Source of the DNA: Pseudomonas sp. 102515
Lineage (GTDB): Bacteria > Pseudomonadota > Gammaproteobacteria > Pseudomonadales > Pseudomonadaceae
Direction: 5' to 3'
Length of the DNA: 64,000 nt
Assembly: GCF_031085165.1 (NCBI RefSeq)
Contig: NZ_JAVHTY010000003.1
Span: forward strand, 310,001 to 374,000
The notes beneath the pieces were generated by a model. That model had not been told where the DNA came from and did not search any database. It saw nothing but the letters and a program-made list of their open reading frames with translations. Below, in pieces: positions 26,849-34,734 of the stretch (its first letter is position 1; the number at the start of each line of letters is the position of its first letter). The translations under genes and the position numbers were made by a program.

Positions 26849-27265
26849 TTACTTGCGAATACGGACCCGCTCCAGATAGGCCAGCAACTGCGCCTGCTCG
26901 CTCGCATCCAGCGGCGCGAAAACCGCTTCCAGTGCCTGGGTGCGCGGCGCCTGGGCCTGGTCCAGCGCCTGGCGGCCCTGCTCGGTGAGATGGACCAGCA
27001 GCGCCCGGCGATCCTGGGGATGAGGCTCGCGACGGACCAGGCCGTCACGCTCCAGCGCATCGAAGGCATCGGTCAGGGTACGCGGCGCATGGCGCAGCTG
27101 TTCGGCGACCTCGCCCGGACGGCAGGGGCCCATGCGTTCCAGCACCTTGAGCACCTTGTAGCGGGCGAAGGAAAGTCCGGAGGCCTTGAGAGTCTCATCC
27201 AATTGTTGGCGCATCTGCCGTTTCAGATCCATCAGGGCTTCGGCAATGGCGGCGGCGGTTGACAT
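26849..27265 (-). CDS. MarR-family regulator
   Basis: A 138-residue winged helix-turn-helix protein. The recognition region is PCRPGEVAEQLRHAPRTLTDAFDALERDG near residues 52-80 in two overlapping pieces, and the wing is RREPHPQDRRALLVHLTEQG. It is divergent from the siderophore-interacting protein gene with only 36 bases between the starts, so it almost certainly controls that operon and itself. A CCTC-N9-GAGG inverted repeat (27278-27294) lies in the gap. Confidence 0.9.
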   Translation of the reverse strand: MSTAAAIAEALMDLKRQMRQQLDETLKASGLSFARYKVLKVLERMGPCRPGEVAEQLRHAPRTLTDAFDALERDGLVRREPHPQDRRALLVHLTEQGRQALDQAQAPRTQALEAVFAPLDASEQAQLLAYLERVRIRK

Positions 27266-27277
27266 GAAAGCTCCTTA

Positions 27278-27294
27278 CCTCGAACATAGTGAGG
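27278..27294. promoter_or_regulatory. candidate MarR operator
   Basis: CCTCGAACATAGTGAGG is an inverted repeat with 4-bp arms in the 36-base gap between marR and the divergent reductase gene. TTGACA at 27259-27264 lies upstream on the plus strand and could serve as -35. The -10 is not clear. Confidence 0.35.
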
Positions 27295-27301
27295 AACCTC
27301 A

Positions 27302-28114
27302 ATGAATGGTACCTCCGCAATGGCGACATCTTTTCACAGCCGCGAGGGCGATGCCAGTGCCCCTCACCTTTTCCAGCGCGTGCGTTTCGACCTCAAGCGG
27401 CGCTGGGCAACCGTCGTCCGCCGCGAAGAACTCGGTGGCGACCTGCTGCGCCTGACCTTTGGTGGCAGCGACCTGGCCGATTTCCAGAGCGCGGCCTTCG
27501 ACGAGCACGTGAAGCTGTTCGTCCCCGCCGACACCACCCCGATTCGCGCCGCCAGCCCCGAGCAGCTGGTGGGTCGCCACTACACGCCGCGCCACTACGA
27601 TGGCGCGCGTGGCGAACTGGCCATCGATTTCTATCTGCATGAAGCCGGGGTGCTGACCACCTGGGCACGCCAGGCGCAGCCGGGTGCCGAGCTGATCATC
27701 GGCGGACCCAAGGGGGCCCTGGTGCCGCCCGAGGACTTCGACTGGTACCTGCTGGCCGGCGACGAGACCGCCCTGCCCGCCATCGCCCGCCGCCTGGAAC
27801 AGCTGGCCGCTGGCGTCCGGGTGACGGTCATCGCCGAAGTGGCCCGTGCGGGCCTGGAGATCGCCCTGCCGACGGCTGCTGCCGCCGAGCTCCACTGGGT
27901 CTATCGCGAGACCGAGCCCGATGCCCTGGTGCAAGCCCTGGAGCGGCTGGAGCTGCCGGCAGGTGAAGGCTATGCCTGGATCGCCGGTGAGGCCACGCAA
28001 GCCCGCGCCGCGCGCCAGGCGCTACTGGCCAAGGGACTGCCACGGGACTGGGTCAAGGCGGCCGGCTACTGGAAACTCGGCGAGAGCGACCAGCACGTGA
28101 AGGTCGAGGATTGA
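27302..28114 (+). CDS. siderophore-interacting protein (ferric-siderophore reductase)
   Basis: A 270-residue FAD-containing SIP-family reductase that releases iron from ferric siderophores with NAD(P)H. The FAD-binding motif GRHYTPRHYD is near residue 96. TTWARQAQPGAEL, LLAGDETALPAIARRLEQL near 158 and YAWIAGEA near 225 follow in family order. GAGG precedes the ATG at 27302; a second ATG six codons later is possible. It overlaps the next gene in TTGA. Its likely regulator is the divergent MarR protein, so iron or the siderophore substrate may be the signal. Confidence 0.92.
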   Translation: MNGTSAMATSFHSREGDASAPHLFQRVRFDLKRRWATVVRREELGGDLLRLTFGGSDLADFQSAAFDEHVKLFVPADTTPIRAASPEQLVGRHYTPRHYDGARGELAIDFYLHEAGVLTTWARQAQPGAELIIGGPKGALVPPEDFDWYLLAGDETALPAIARRLEQLAAGVRVTVIAEVARAGLEIALPTAAAAELHWVYRETEPDALVQALERLELPAGEGYAWIAGEATQARAARQALLAKGLPRDWVKAAGYWKLGESDQHVKVED

Positions 28115-29454
28115 GCACCGCCGCCGTCACCGACGGCCTGCCTCCGCCACGCCGCTGTCGCGCCGTGGCCGCCTTGCTGCTGGCCATCAGCATGACGGTG
28201 CTGGACAGCGGCATCGCCAATTTGGCGCTGCCCAGCATCGCCGAGGCCCTGGATGTCTCGGCTGCCGCCGCGGTCTGGATCGTCAGCGCCTATCAGCTGA
28301 GTCTGGTGGCGCTGCTGTTTCCCCTGGCCGCGGTGGCCGAGCGCCTTGGCCTGCGGCCGGTATTCACCGCCGGGGTCGGGATCTTCGGCCTGGCCTCCCT
28401 GGGCTGCGCCCTGGCGCCGGATCTCGCCAGCCTGGTGGCCGCACGGGCGCTGCAGGGGGTAGGCGCCGCCGCCATCATGTGCGTCAGCGCCGGTATCGTC
28501 CGTCTCTCCTATCCACGCGACCGCCTCGGTCGTGGTATCGCCATCAATGCCCTTTGCGTGGCCCTGGGATCGGCCGCTGCACCCAGCCTGGGGGCGGCCA
28601 TCCTGGCCCTGGGCGGCTGGCCCTGGCTGTTCGCCGTCAATGTGCCCGTGGCGATGCTGATCGCGCTGCTGGTGCATAACCTGCCCGACAGCCCCCGTGC
28701 GCAGCGCCGCCTCGACCCGTTCAGCGTGCTGCTCAATGCCCTGCTGTTCTGCGCCGGCATCGGCGGTCTCGAACGCCTCGGTGCCGCGCCGCTGCAGGGC
28801 ATGGGCCTGCTGCTGCTGGCCGCGGCCAGCCTGGTGCTGCTGGTACGCCGCGAGCGCGGCCTGCCGGCGCCTCTGCTGCCGGTCGATCTGCTGGGGCTGC
28901 CGGCCATGCGTCATTCGGTGCTGGCCTCGGTCTGCTCCTTCGCCGCGCAGATGCTCTGCTTTCTGGCCCTGCCCTTCTACCTGCAACACCAGCTCGGGCT
29001 GGTGCCCTTGCAGGTCGCCCTGCTGATGCTGGCCTGGCCGCTCACCGTGGCCGTCTCGGCGCAGGTGGCCGGGCGGCTGGCCGACCGCCATCCGCCGCAG
29101 CGGCTGTGCATGCTCGGCGGCCTGGGCATCGCCCTGGGTCTCGCGGCCGCCGCGGTCATGCCGCTGGAGCGCTCGACCGCCCTGCTGATCCCCTGCCTGA
29201 TCCTCGGTGGCATCGGCTTCGGCTTCTTCCAGGTGCCCAACAACAGGATCATGCTGACCGCCGCCCCGGCCGGTCGCAATGGCGCCACCGGCGGTGTCCA
29301 GGCCACGGCGCGGCAGACCGGCATGGCCCTGGGCGCCGCGGCCCTGGCGCTGCTACTGCATCTGGATGGCGGCCTGGCCCCGCGGCTAGGTCTGGTCCTG
29401 GCGGCAACGCTGGGTCTGGTCGCCGCCTGGTCCAATTGGCGGGCACCGCGCTAG
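28111..29454 (+). CDS. MFS transporter (DHA2-like) coupled to SIP gene
   Basis: A 447-residue major facilitator with 12 or more hydrophobic segments. SMTVLDSGIANLALPSIAEAL at the first segment is the DHA2 drug-exporter motif, and GVGAAAIMCVSAGIVR near 110 matches motif C-like sequence. It starts with TTG overlapping the reductase TGA, a sign of coupled translation. Pairing with a siderophore-interacting reductase suggests movement of a siderophore or its hydrolysed form, but a drug exporter remains possible. Its stop shares a CTAG palindrome with the convergent gene. Confidence 0.88.
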   Translation: MSTAAVTDGLPPPRRCRAVAALLLAISMTVLDSGIANLALPSIAEALDVSAAAAVWIVSAYQLSLVALLFPLAAVAERLGLRPVFTAGVGIFGLASLGCALAPDLASLVAARALQGVGAAAIMCVSAGIVRLSYPRDRLGRGIAINALCVALGSAAAPSLGAAILALGGWPWLFAVNVPVAMLIALLVHNLPDSPRAQRRLDPFSVLLNALLFCAGIGGLERLGAAPLQGMGLLLLAAASLVLLVRRERGLPAPLLPVDLLGLPAMRHSVLASVCSFAAQMLCFLALPFYLQHQLGLVPLQVALLMLAWPLTVAVSAQVAGRLADRHPPQRLCMLGGLGIALGLAAAAVMPLERSTALLIPCLILGGIGFGFFQVPNNRIMLTAAPAGRNGATGGVQATARQTGMALGAAALALLLHLDGGLAPRLGLVLAATLGLVAAWSNWRAPR

Positions 29455-30575
29455 GACCGAGGGATTGTCGCCGGCCCGAGCAGGGTCCGCAGCACCTGCT
29501 CGCGTTCGGCCGCCGGACGCTCGCCCAGCAGCCGGACCCGATGGAAGAACGCCGGCCAGTTGCCCGGGTGCTGTCGATAGAGGGCGGCGAAGGCTGGCAC
29601 CCACTGTTCGTACAGGCCATAGGGCACCAGCCGCGCATTGTTCAGCGGCTGCTGCATCCAGCCATCGAAGCGCCGGTCGTCCCGCCAGGCCGGGGTGGCG
29701 CGCAGTCGCTGGTAATCGTTGCGCAGCTGCACGAAGCGCCTGGCCTTGGCCACGCGCTTGGCCTCGGCCGTCAATGGCTGGGCATAGAGCCTGGCCAGGT
29801 CTGCGCGGGTGGTCAGCAGCAGGCCGCGGAATTGCTGATAGCGGGCTTCGCGCCCCGCATCCGGTGGCGGCAGGCCGCGACTGGCGCGCCATTGCCGCAG
29901 GCCTTCGCCCTCGACGAAGGTGGCATAGGATTCGTTGAAGGCGGTATCGCCAGGCAGATAGAACCGCTGGTGCGCCAATTCGTGGAAGATCGTCGCCGCC
30001 ACCTGGTCGTCGTCCCAGCGCAGCATGCTGCTGAGCAGGGGATCGCTGAACCAGCCCAGCGTCGAATAGGCCGGCACGCCACCGACATAGGTGTCCTGGC
30101 CCTGCGCCTGCAGCCGCTGCGCCTCAGCCCGCGCCCTGGCTTCCTGGTAGTAGCCGCGATAGGCCACGCAGCCGGCGATGGGAAAACAGTGGGTGGTGGG
30201 CCGGGTGGAAAATTCGGCGGTGGCGAAGACATTCCACAGCACGAAGGGCCGCTTGAGTTCGACGAAGCTGCGATAGCTGGCGTTGTCGGGCAGCGCCAGT
30301 TCGGCACTGGCGAAGCGTCGAGCCGCCGCCGCGGCAGCGAGGCGTTCGCGCAAGGCAGCGGGGCGCGCGGGATCCGCGACGACCATCGCAATGGGCTCGC
30401 GATCACGGATCAGCGCCCACTGGCTCTGTACCATCTGGCCGTAGTACCCGACCGAGGTACAACCGCTCAGTCCGATCACGAGGGACAGCAGCGCCAGCCA
30501 GCGGCTCGTGCGTTGCGCAGGCAGGGTGCCTGGCTGGGTGGCGCGCCCTTCCCTGCCCGGAGTTGTAGCCGTCAT
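29451..30575 (-). CDS. putative zinc aminopeptidase lipoprotein (PF10023-type)
   Basis: A 374-residue exported protein. A lipobox LVIGLSGC lies near residue 40 after an unusually long polar leader. The zinc motif is TIFHELAHQRFYLPGDTAFNESYATFVEGEG around residue 185-215, where HELAH plus the downstream Glu match a gluzincin-like site. AYRGYYQEARARAEA and GVPAYSTLGWFSDP are typical of this family of uncharacterised aminopeptidases. The start codon at 30575 has no good ribosome site and overlaps the divergent lipoprotein start in CATG, so the true start could lie elsewhere. Confidence 0.82.
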   Translation of the reverse strand: MTATTPGREGRATQPGTLPAQRTSRWLALLSLVIGLSGCTSVGYYGQMVQSQWALIRDREPIAMVVADPARPAALRERLAAAAAARRFASAELALPDNASYRSFVELKRPFVLWNVFATAEFSTRPTTHCFPIAGCVAYRGYYQEARARAEAQRLQAQGQDTYVGGVPAYSTLGWFSDPLLSSMLRWDDDQVAATIFHELAHQRFYLPGDTAFNESYATFVEGEGLRQWRASRGLPPPDAGREARYQQFRGLLLTTRADLARLYAQPLTAEAKRVAKARRFVQLRNDYQRLRATPAWRDDRRFDGWMQQPLNNARLVPYGLYEQWVPAFAALYRQHPGNWPAFFHRVRLLGERPAAEREQVLRTLLGPATIPRS

Positions 30576-30996
30576 GCGTAGACTGTGCCTGCTGTTGCCT
30601 GTGCTGTTCCTAGGTGGCTGTTCCCTGTGGCCTTTGCCCAAGCCCGATCCGGCACAGGCCTGGATCGATCTGGACAGCGACGGCAGGGCCAAGCTGGAAG
30701 CCCTGCGCGCCGATCGCAAGGATCTCGAAGACAAACGCTACTTCCAGGTCTGGCCAGGGAGCCATGATCTGCAGGTACGCTACCAGTTCGAGGTGCAGCC
30801 CACCAACATCGGCGCCCAGGTGGCCGATCCGCTGGCGCGCACCTGCCTGGTGACCCTCAACTACAAGGCCTTCGCCGCGGGCGAGCGCTATCGCCTGGAA
30901 GCCGGCCAGACCGGCTGGCGGCCCTGGGCGCGCCTCTATGACGAGCGCAATCAGGAAGTGGCGCGCAGCACTGCCAGTCGTTGCGGCGACGTGTAG
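30574..30996 (+). CDS. lipoprotein, paralog 1 of a tandem pair
   Basis: A 140-residue protein with signal peptide and lipobox PVLFLGGC at residues 9-16. The mature part has DPAQAWIDLDSDG, KRYFQVWPGSHDLQVRYQFEV, a cysteine in RTCLVTLNYKAF, and AGERYRLEAG. The next gene repeats the same layout, so the two arose by duplication. A small beta-rich domain in the outer or inner membrane lipoprotein pool is likely; function unknown. GGAG lies 11 bases upstream of the ATG. Confidence 0.8.
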   Translation: MRRLCLLLPVLFLGGCSLWPLPKPDPAQAWIDLDSDGRAKLEALRADRKDLEDKRYFQVWPGSHDLQVRYQFEVQPTNIGAQVADPLARTCLVTLNYKAFAAGERYRLEAGQTGWRPWARLYDERNQEVARSTASRCGDV

Positions 30997-31030
30997 ACTC
31001 GGCTGATCTCCCTGCCGCGAGTCGCCGCCC

Positions 31031-31465
31031 ATGCGTCTGCGCCTGCTGCTCCCTCTGCTGCTACTGCTAAGCGGCTGCACCACGCCGCTGCCCCCCAAAG
31101 ATCCCCACCAGGCCTGGGTCGACCTGGTGCTGCGCGAACCCGCGGTGAGCGCTTCGCTGCTGGCCGAGTCCCAGGACGGCAGGCGTCTCGACGACGGTCG
31201 CTACTTCCAGCTCACCCCCGGTAGCCACAGCCTCAAGGTGAGCTATCGCTACGAACTCTATGGCGGCGGTGGCTTCGGTTCGCGATTCGGCTGGCGGGAA
31301 CCGCTGCAGATCCAGTGCTATCTGGAGCTGGACTACGCGGACTTCCAGGCCGGTCGGCGCTATCGCCTGGAGGCCGAGAACACCTTCGGCCAGGGCGAGA
31401 TCACCCTCTACGACGGCCCGCGCGAACTGGTGAGTTCCGAGCGAGGCATCTGCTCGCCCTTCTGA
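31031..31465 (+). CDS. lipoprotein, paralog 2 of a tandem pair
   Basis: A 144-residue lipoprotein (LLLLLSGC at residues 8-15). It aligns along its length with the preceding protein: DPHQAWVDL, GRYFQLTPGSHSLKVSYRYEL, a cysteine in IQCYLELDYADFQAG, and RRYRLEAEN. A Gly-rich insertion (GGGGFGSRFGW) is specific to this copy. The shared PGSH-L-V-Y-E core suggests a common binding surface. It starts 34 bases after the first copy and is probably cotranscribed. Function unknown. Confidence 0.82.
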   Translation: MRLRLLLPLLLLLSGCTTPLPPKDPHQAWVDLVLREPAVSASLLAESQDGRRLDDGRYFQLTPGSHSLKVSYRYELYGGGGFGSRFGWREPLQIQCYLELDYADFQAGRRYRLEAENTFGQGEITLYDGPRELVSSERGICSPF

Positions 31466-31499
31466 CCCGCGGCTGGCAAAGCGGCCAGCAGACGGACCG

Positions 31500-31676
31500 C
31501 TAGGCGGGCACGCTGAGCCAGCCGTCCTGGCTGCGGTCCTGGGTACGGACCGCCAGCGGGCGACTCTTCTGCTCACGCAGCTGGCGACTCATACGCAGGA
31601 AATCCTCGCGTTCCATCCAGCGCGGCGCGGGCTGGGCAAGGGACAGAGCTTGGCGAATCCGGGCGAACGGCGACAT
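31500..31676 (-). CDS. 58-residue basic protein, probable SOS (LexA) regulon member
   Basis: A short gene with GAGGG 7 bases before ATG and a TAG stop. The product is Arg-rich and soluble: MSPFARIRQALSLAQ, PRWMEREDFLRMSRQLRE, then a C terminus DGWLSVPA; ten Arg and one Lys against six acidic residues. No family recognised. Two LexA-type boxes lie 24 and 57 bases upstream of the start codon; the nearer one covers the expected -10 (CAGTAT, with TTGGCT as -35), so the gene should be repressed by LexA and induced by DNA damage. It is neither SulA nor a known SOS polymerase subunit in size or sequence. Confidence 0.7.
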   Translation of the reverse strand: MSPFARIRQALSLAQPAPRWMEREDFLRMSRQLREQKSRPLAVRTQDRSQDGWLSVPA

Positions 31677-31699
31677 GGCATTACCCTCTTGGCTAAATA

Positions 31700-31715
31700 C
31701 TGTATGCGCAAACAG
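31700..31715. promoter_or_regulatory. LexA box 1
   Basis: CTGTATGCGCAAACAG fits CTG-N10-CAG and extends as a palindrome to TACTGTATGCGCAAACAGTA. It lies 24 bases upstream of the 58-residue gene on the minus strand and overlaps its probable -10 element. Confidence 0.8.
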
Positions 31716-31732
31716 TACTAAGCCAAGCGAAA

Positions 31733-31748
31733 CTGTACAAGTATCCAG
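31733..31748. promoter_or_regulatory. LexA box 2
   Basis: CTGTACAAGTATCCAG also fits CTG-N10-CAG, exactly 33 bp from box 1, which is close to three helical turns. The right half is weaker (TATCCAG), so it may be a secondary site used cooperatively. Confidence 0.55.
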
Positions 31749-31778
31749 CGGATGAACGGTCTGTCCCCTGAGGCAGGG

Positions 31779-32009
31779 TCAGTCGTTGCGCTGATAGAGG
31801 ATCTTGTAGGTCCCGTTGGCGCAGCTGCCCACCACCATGTTGGGATCGCGCACCTCGGCATTGGGGACCGCTTCGAGGGTATAGGCGGTCACCCCGGCCG
31901 ACTGGATCTTGACCTCGATGTCGGCCTTGAGCTGGTCGCAGGACAGGGGTTCGGCCAGCACGGCGGTGCTCAGCAGGGCGGTGCAGCAAAGTAGCGATAG
32001 ACGCAGCAT
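31779..32009 (-). CDS. DUF1161 periplasmic protein
   Basis: A 76-residue exported protein. A signal peptide ends near VLA-EP at residue 19. The mature domain has the DUF1161 pattern: LSCDQLKADIEVKIQSAGV, then VVGSCANGTYKILYQR with two cysteines likely forming a disulfide. Function unknown. It lies upstream of the LexA-controlled gene on the same strand, but the tandem LexA boxes separate them, so the two have different promoters. Confidence 0.9.
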   Translation of the reverse strand: MLRLSLLCCTALLSTAVLAEPLSCDQLKADIEVKIQSAGVTAYTLEAVPNAEVRDPNMVVGSCANGTYKILYQRND

Positions 32010-32157
32010 GGCGATTTTTCCTTGGCGTGATGACCGCTCAGGCTTGGACGCCCGAGCTGTGGCGATGTTCTCAGCGCTGCCCTTTGGCCAGCGAAGCGGT
32101 GGAACCTGGAACCCGAACGGTATTTCCGATGCTCAATCCTTCCAGTGAAGTGCCCCC

Positions 32158-32826
32158 ATGTTCCAGTGGTTGAAAGACAATTCCCAAGTCCTCACGCTCT
32201 TTGCCCAGTGCTGCACCTTGGGCGTCTGGGTGCTCTATGCGCAGCTCCTGCTCAACAACTACAAGCGCCAGCGCCAGCCGCGGCTGATCATCAACCGCGG
32301 CGCCGGCAAGGGCGTGGGCGCCCTCTGCCTGCTGTCCAACATGAGCGCCGAGCCGGTGTTCATCAACCAGCTCACGGTGATCCTCAAGACCAATCGCGAG
32401 ACGCTCTACACCGATGTCACCGACATCCGCGAGAGCGGCCAGGATGACTTCGACCCTGATCTGGTGCTGGGCGAGGCGACCCACCAGGGTCCGCTCAACA
32501 CCGGTGACTTCACCCATATCGGTACCTTCCAGGGCCTGATCCGCCGTGCCGCCGAGTACAACGGCCTGACCCTGGAAAACCATCGGCCGCCCGAGGGCTG
32601 GGTGTTCGAGGGCCTGGAGATCCGCGCGGTAGCCTTCTATGGCTCGGATCACGATCCCATCGGAGTACGCCGGCGCTTTCGCCTGGGCCAGCACGACGGC
32701 CACTACTGTGCGCTGATCGCCGAGGACTGGCAGACCCAGCAACTGACCACGCGCCGCCAGCGGCGCATGGTGCAGGACGACTGGATGGTCGACCTGGAAC
32801 CCAAGGCTCAGCCAAAGAACCAGTAG
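32158..32826 (+). CDS. membrane-anchored hypothetical protein
   Basis: A 222-residue protein with one N-terminal hydrophobic segment (LTLFAQCCTLGVWVLYAQLLL, residues 12-32) and a basic stop-transfer stretch (NNYKRQRQPR). The rest is a beta-rich soluble domain facing the cytoplasm, with CLLSNMSAEPVFINQLTVIL and GWVFEGLEIRAVAFYGSDHDP. Homologous small proteins occur in Pseudomonas without known role. It ends 19 bases inside the convergent nucleoside-gate gene. Confidence 0.75.
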   Translation: MFQWLKDNSQVLTLFAQCCTLGVWVLYAQLLLNNYKRQRQPRLIINRGAGKGVGALCLLSNMSAEPVFINQLTVILKTNRETLYTDVTDIRESGQDDFDPDLVLGEATHQGPLNTGDFTHIGTFQGLIRRAAEYNGLTLENHRPPEGWVFEGLEIRAVAFYGSDHDPIGVRRRFRLGQHDGHYCALIAEDWQTQQLTTRRQRRMVQDDWMVDLEPKAQPKNQ

Positions 32827-34037
32827 CAGATCAGGATCGACGCCGTGACCCCGGTGAATTCCGCCAGCAGGGCGCAACCCACCGCATGGCGGGCGCGCTG
32901 GATACCTACCGCGCCGAAGTACACCGCCAGCACGTAGAAGGTGGTCTCGGTACTGCCCTGGATGGTCGCCGCCACCAGCGCCGGAAAGCTGTCCACGCCG
33001 TGGGTCTGCATGGTCTCGATCAGCAGGGCGCGGGCGGCGCTGCCGGAGAAGGGCTTGACCAGGGCGGTGGGCAGCGCTTCGACGAAGCGGGTGTCCCAGC
33101 CGAAGAAGGTCACCGCATGGCGGATGCCTTCGAGAATGGCCTCCAGGGCGCCCGAAGCGCGCAGCACGCCGACCGCGCAGAGCATGGCCACCAGGTAGGG
33201 CAACAGCGACTTGGCGACGTCGAAGCCTTCCTTGGCGCCTTCGACGAAGGCTTCGTAGACCGGCACCTTGCGCAGGGCGCCGAGGATCATGAACGCCAGG
33301 ATGATACCGAACAGGGTCAGGTTGCCGAGCAGCGACGACAGCCCGGCCAGCGCCGTGGCGGTCAGGGTGAAGAGAAAGGCGACGAAGGCGCCGAAGGCCA
33401 GGGCGCCCCCGCCGATCCAGGCCAGCACCACCGGGTCCCAGAGTTTCAGCCGCTGCATGAAGGCCACCGAGAACAGCCCCACCAGGTTGGCGCAGGTGTG
33501 GGCCAGCAGGATCGGCAGGAACACCAGGGTCGGATCGGGGGCGCCCTGCTGGGCGCGGTACATGAACACCGTCACCGGCAGCAGCGTCAGCGAGGAGGCG
33601 TTGAGCACCAGGAAGAGGATCTGCGCATTGCTCGCCGTGGTGCTGCTGGGGTTGAGTTCCTGCAGGGCGCGCATGGCCTTGAGGCCGATGGGCGTGGCGG
33701 CGTTGTCCAGGCCCAGGCCGTTGGCGGCGAAGTTGAGGGTGATCAGCCCCAGCGCCGGATGACCGCGTGGCACCTCGGGCATCAGCCGGGCGAACAGCGG
33801 CCCGAGCAGTCGCGCCAGGGCGTCCACCAGCCCGGCCTTCTCGGCGATGCGCAGGATGCCGAGCCAGAGGGTCAGGGTGCCGAACAGCAGCACCATGACC
33901 TCCACCGACAGCCTGGCCATGGCGAACAGGCTCTCCACCATGGCGGCGAAGACCCCGGCGTTGCCGGCTACCAGCCACTGGCCGAAGGCGCTGATCCCGG
34001 CAACGATGAAGAAGCCCAGCCACAACCCGTTGAGCAT
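32808..34037 (-). CDS. nucleoside-recognition (Gate) membrane protein, SpmA-SpmB fusion type
   Basis: A 409-residue inner-membrane protein with about ten hydrophobic segments in two Gate domains. The first half resembles spore maturation protein SpmA (TLNFAANGLGLDNAATPIGLKAM near 100, cut into two pieces by AANGLGLDNAATP). The second half resembles SpmB (PALVAATIQGSTETTFYVLAVYFGAVG near 360). In spore formers these are two genes; Proteobacteria often have the fusion. The transported compound is unknown. The start is 127 bases from the divergent DUF2780 gene. Confidence 0.88.
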   Translation of the reverse strand: MLNGLWLGFFIVAGISAFGQWLVAGNAGVFAAMVESLFAMARLSVEVMVLLFGTLTLWLGILRIAEKAGLVDALARLLGPLFARLMPEVPRGHPALGLITLNFAANGLGLDNAATPIGLKAMRALQELNPSSTTASNAQILFLVLNASSLTLLPVTVFMYRAQQGAPDPTLVFLPILLAHTCANLVGLFSVAFMQRLKLWDPVVLAWIGGGALAFGAFVAFLFTLTATALAGLSSLLGNLTLFGIILAFMILGALRKVPVYEAFVEGAKEGFDVAKSLLPYLVAMLCAVGVLRASGALEAILEGIRHAVTFFGWDTRFVEALPTALVKPFSGSAARALLIETMQTHGVDSFPALVAATIQGSTETTFYVLAVYFGAVGIQRARHAVGCALLAEFTGVTASILICYWFFG

Positions 34038-34164
34038 CTCGGTTCTCCCGGCAAAACGGCGATGATAACCGCAGCGTCCGCTCCCTGCAGGGACGCCGTT
34101 CAGTCTGTGGTCATCGCTGTCGGGTTATCCTCTGACCTTTCACGCAACCCGCTGGAGTCCGCCC

Positions 34165-34734
34165 ATGCGTCTGTCCGTTCTCGCCCTGCCGCTGGTGCTC
34201 GCCGCCAGCCCCGTGTTCGCCTTCAACCTCAACGACGCCGTCAACGCCTACAACAGCGCCAACGGCAACAACAACGCCAAGGCCACCGCCGCCGCCGCGG
34301 CCACGCCCCAGGCCCAGGGCCTGCTACAGGCGCTGACCAGCCAGCTCAACGTCACTCCGCAACAGGCGGTGGGTGGTACCGGTGCCCTGCTCGGCCTGGC
34401 CAAGAGCCAGCTGGTGGGCAACGACTATCGCCAGCTGGCCAAGGCCGTGCCAGGGCTGGACCAGTTGACCGGTGCCAACGCCACCGGCGGCCTCGCGCAA
34501 CTGGGCGGCCTGGGCAGCCTGCTCGGTGGCGGCGGTCAGGACGCCAAGCAGAGTCCGCTGGGCAGCCTGCTGGGCAATGTCGACAGCCGTCAGGACGTCG
34601 ACAAGACCTTCAACGCCCTGGGCATGAACAGTGGCATGACCAGCCAGTTCGCCCAGGTGATCCTCGGCTATCTCGGCAAGCAAGGCACCCAGCCCTCCCT
34701 GCTGAGCACCCTGGGCAATGTCTGGGGCCTGTGA
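34165..34734 (+). CDS. DUF2780 exported protein
   Basis: A 189-residue protein with a signal peptide ending near VFA-FN at residue 19. A low-complexity stretch rich in Asn and Ala (NSANGNNNAKATAAAAA) leads into the DUF2780 domain: LTSQLNVTPQQAVGGTGALLGLAK, VPGLDQL, and LGMNSGMTSQFAQVILGYL. These proteins are secreted or periplasmic with no known role. Its last 17 bases overlap the ubiC start, an odd pairing that may give ubiC translation from this gene. Confidence 0.85.
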   Translation: MRLSVLALPLVLAASPVFAFNLNDAVNAYNSANGNNNAKATAAAAATPQAQGLLQALTSQLNVTPQQAVGGTGALLGLAKSQLVGNDYRQLAKAVPGLDQLTGANATGGLAQLGGLGSLLGGGGQDAKQSPLGSLLGNVDSRQDVDKTFNALGMNSGMTSQFAQVILGYLGKQGTQPSLLSTLGNVWGL

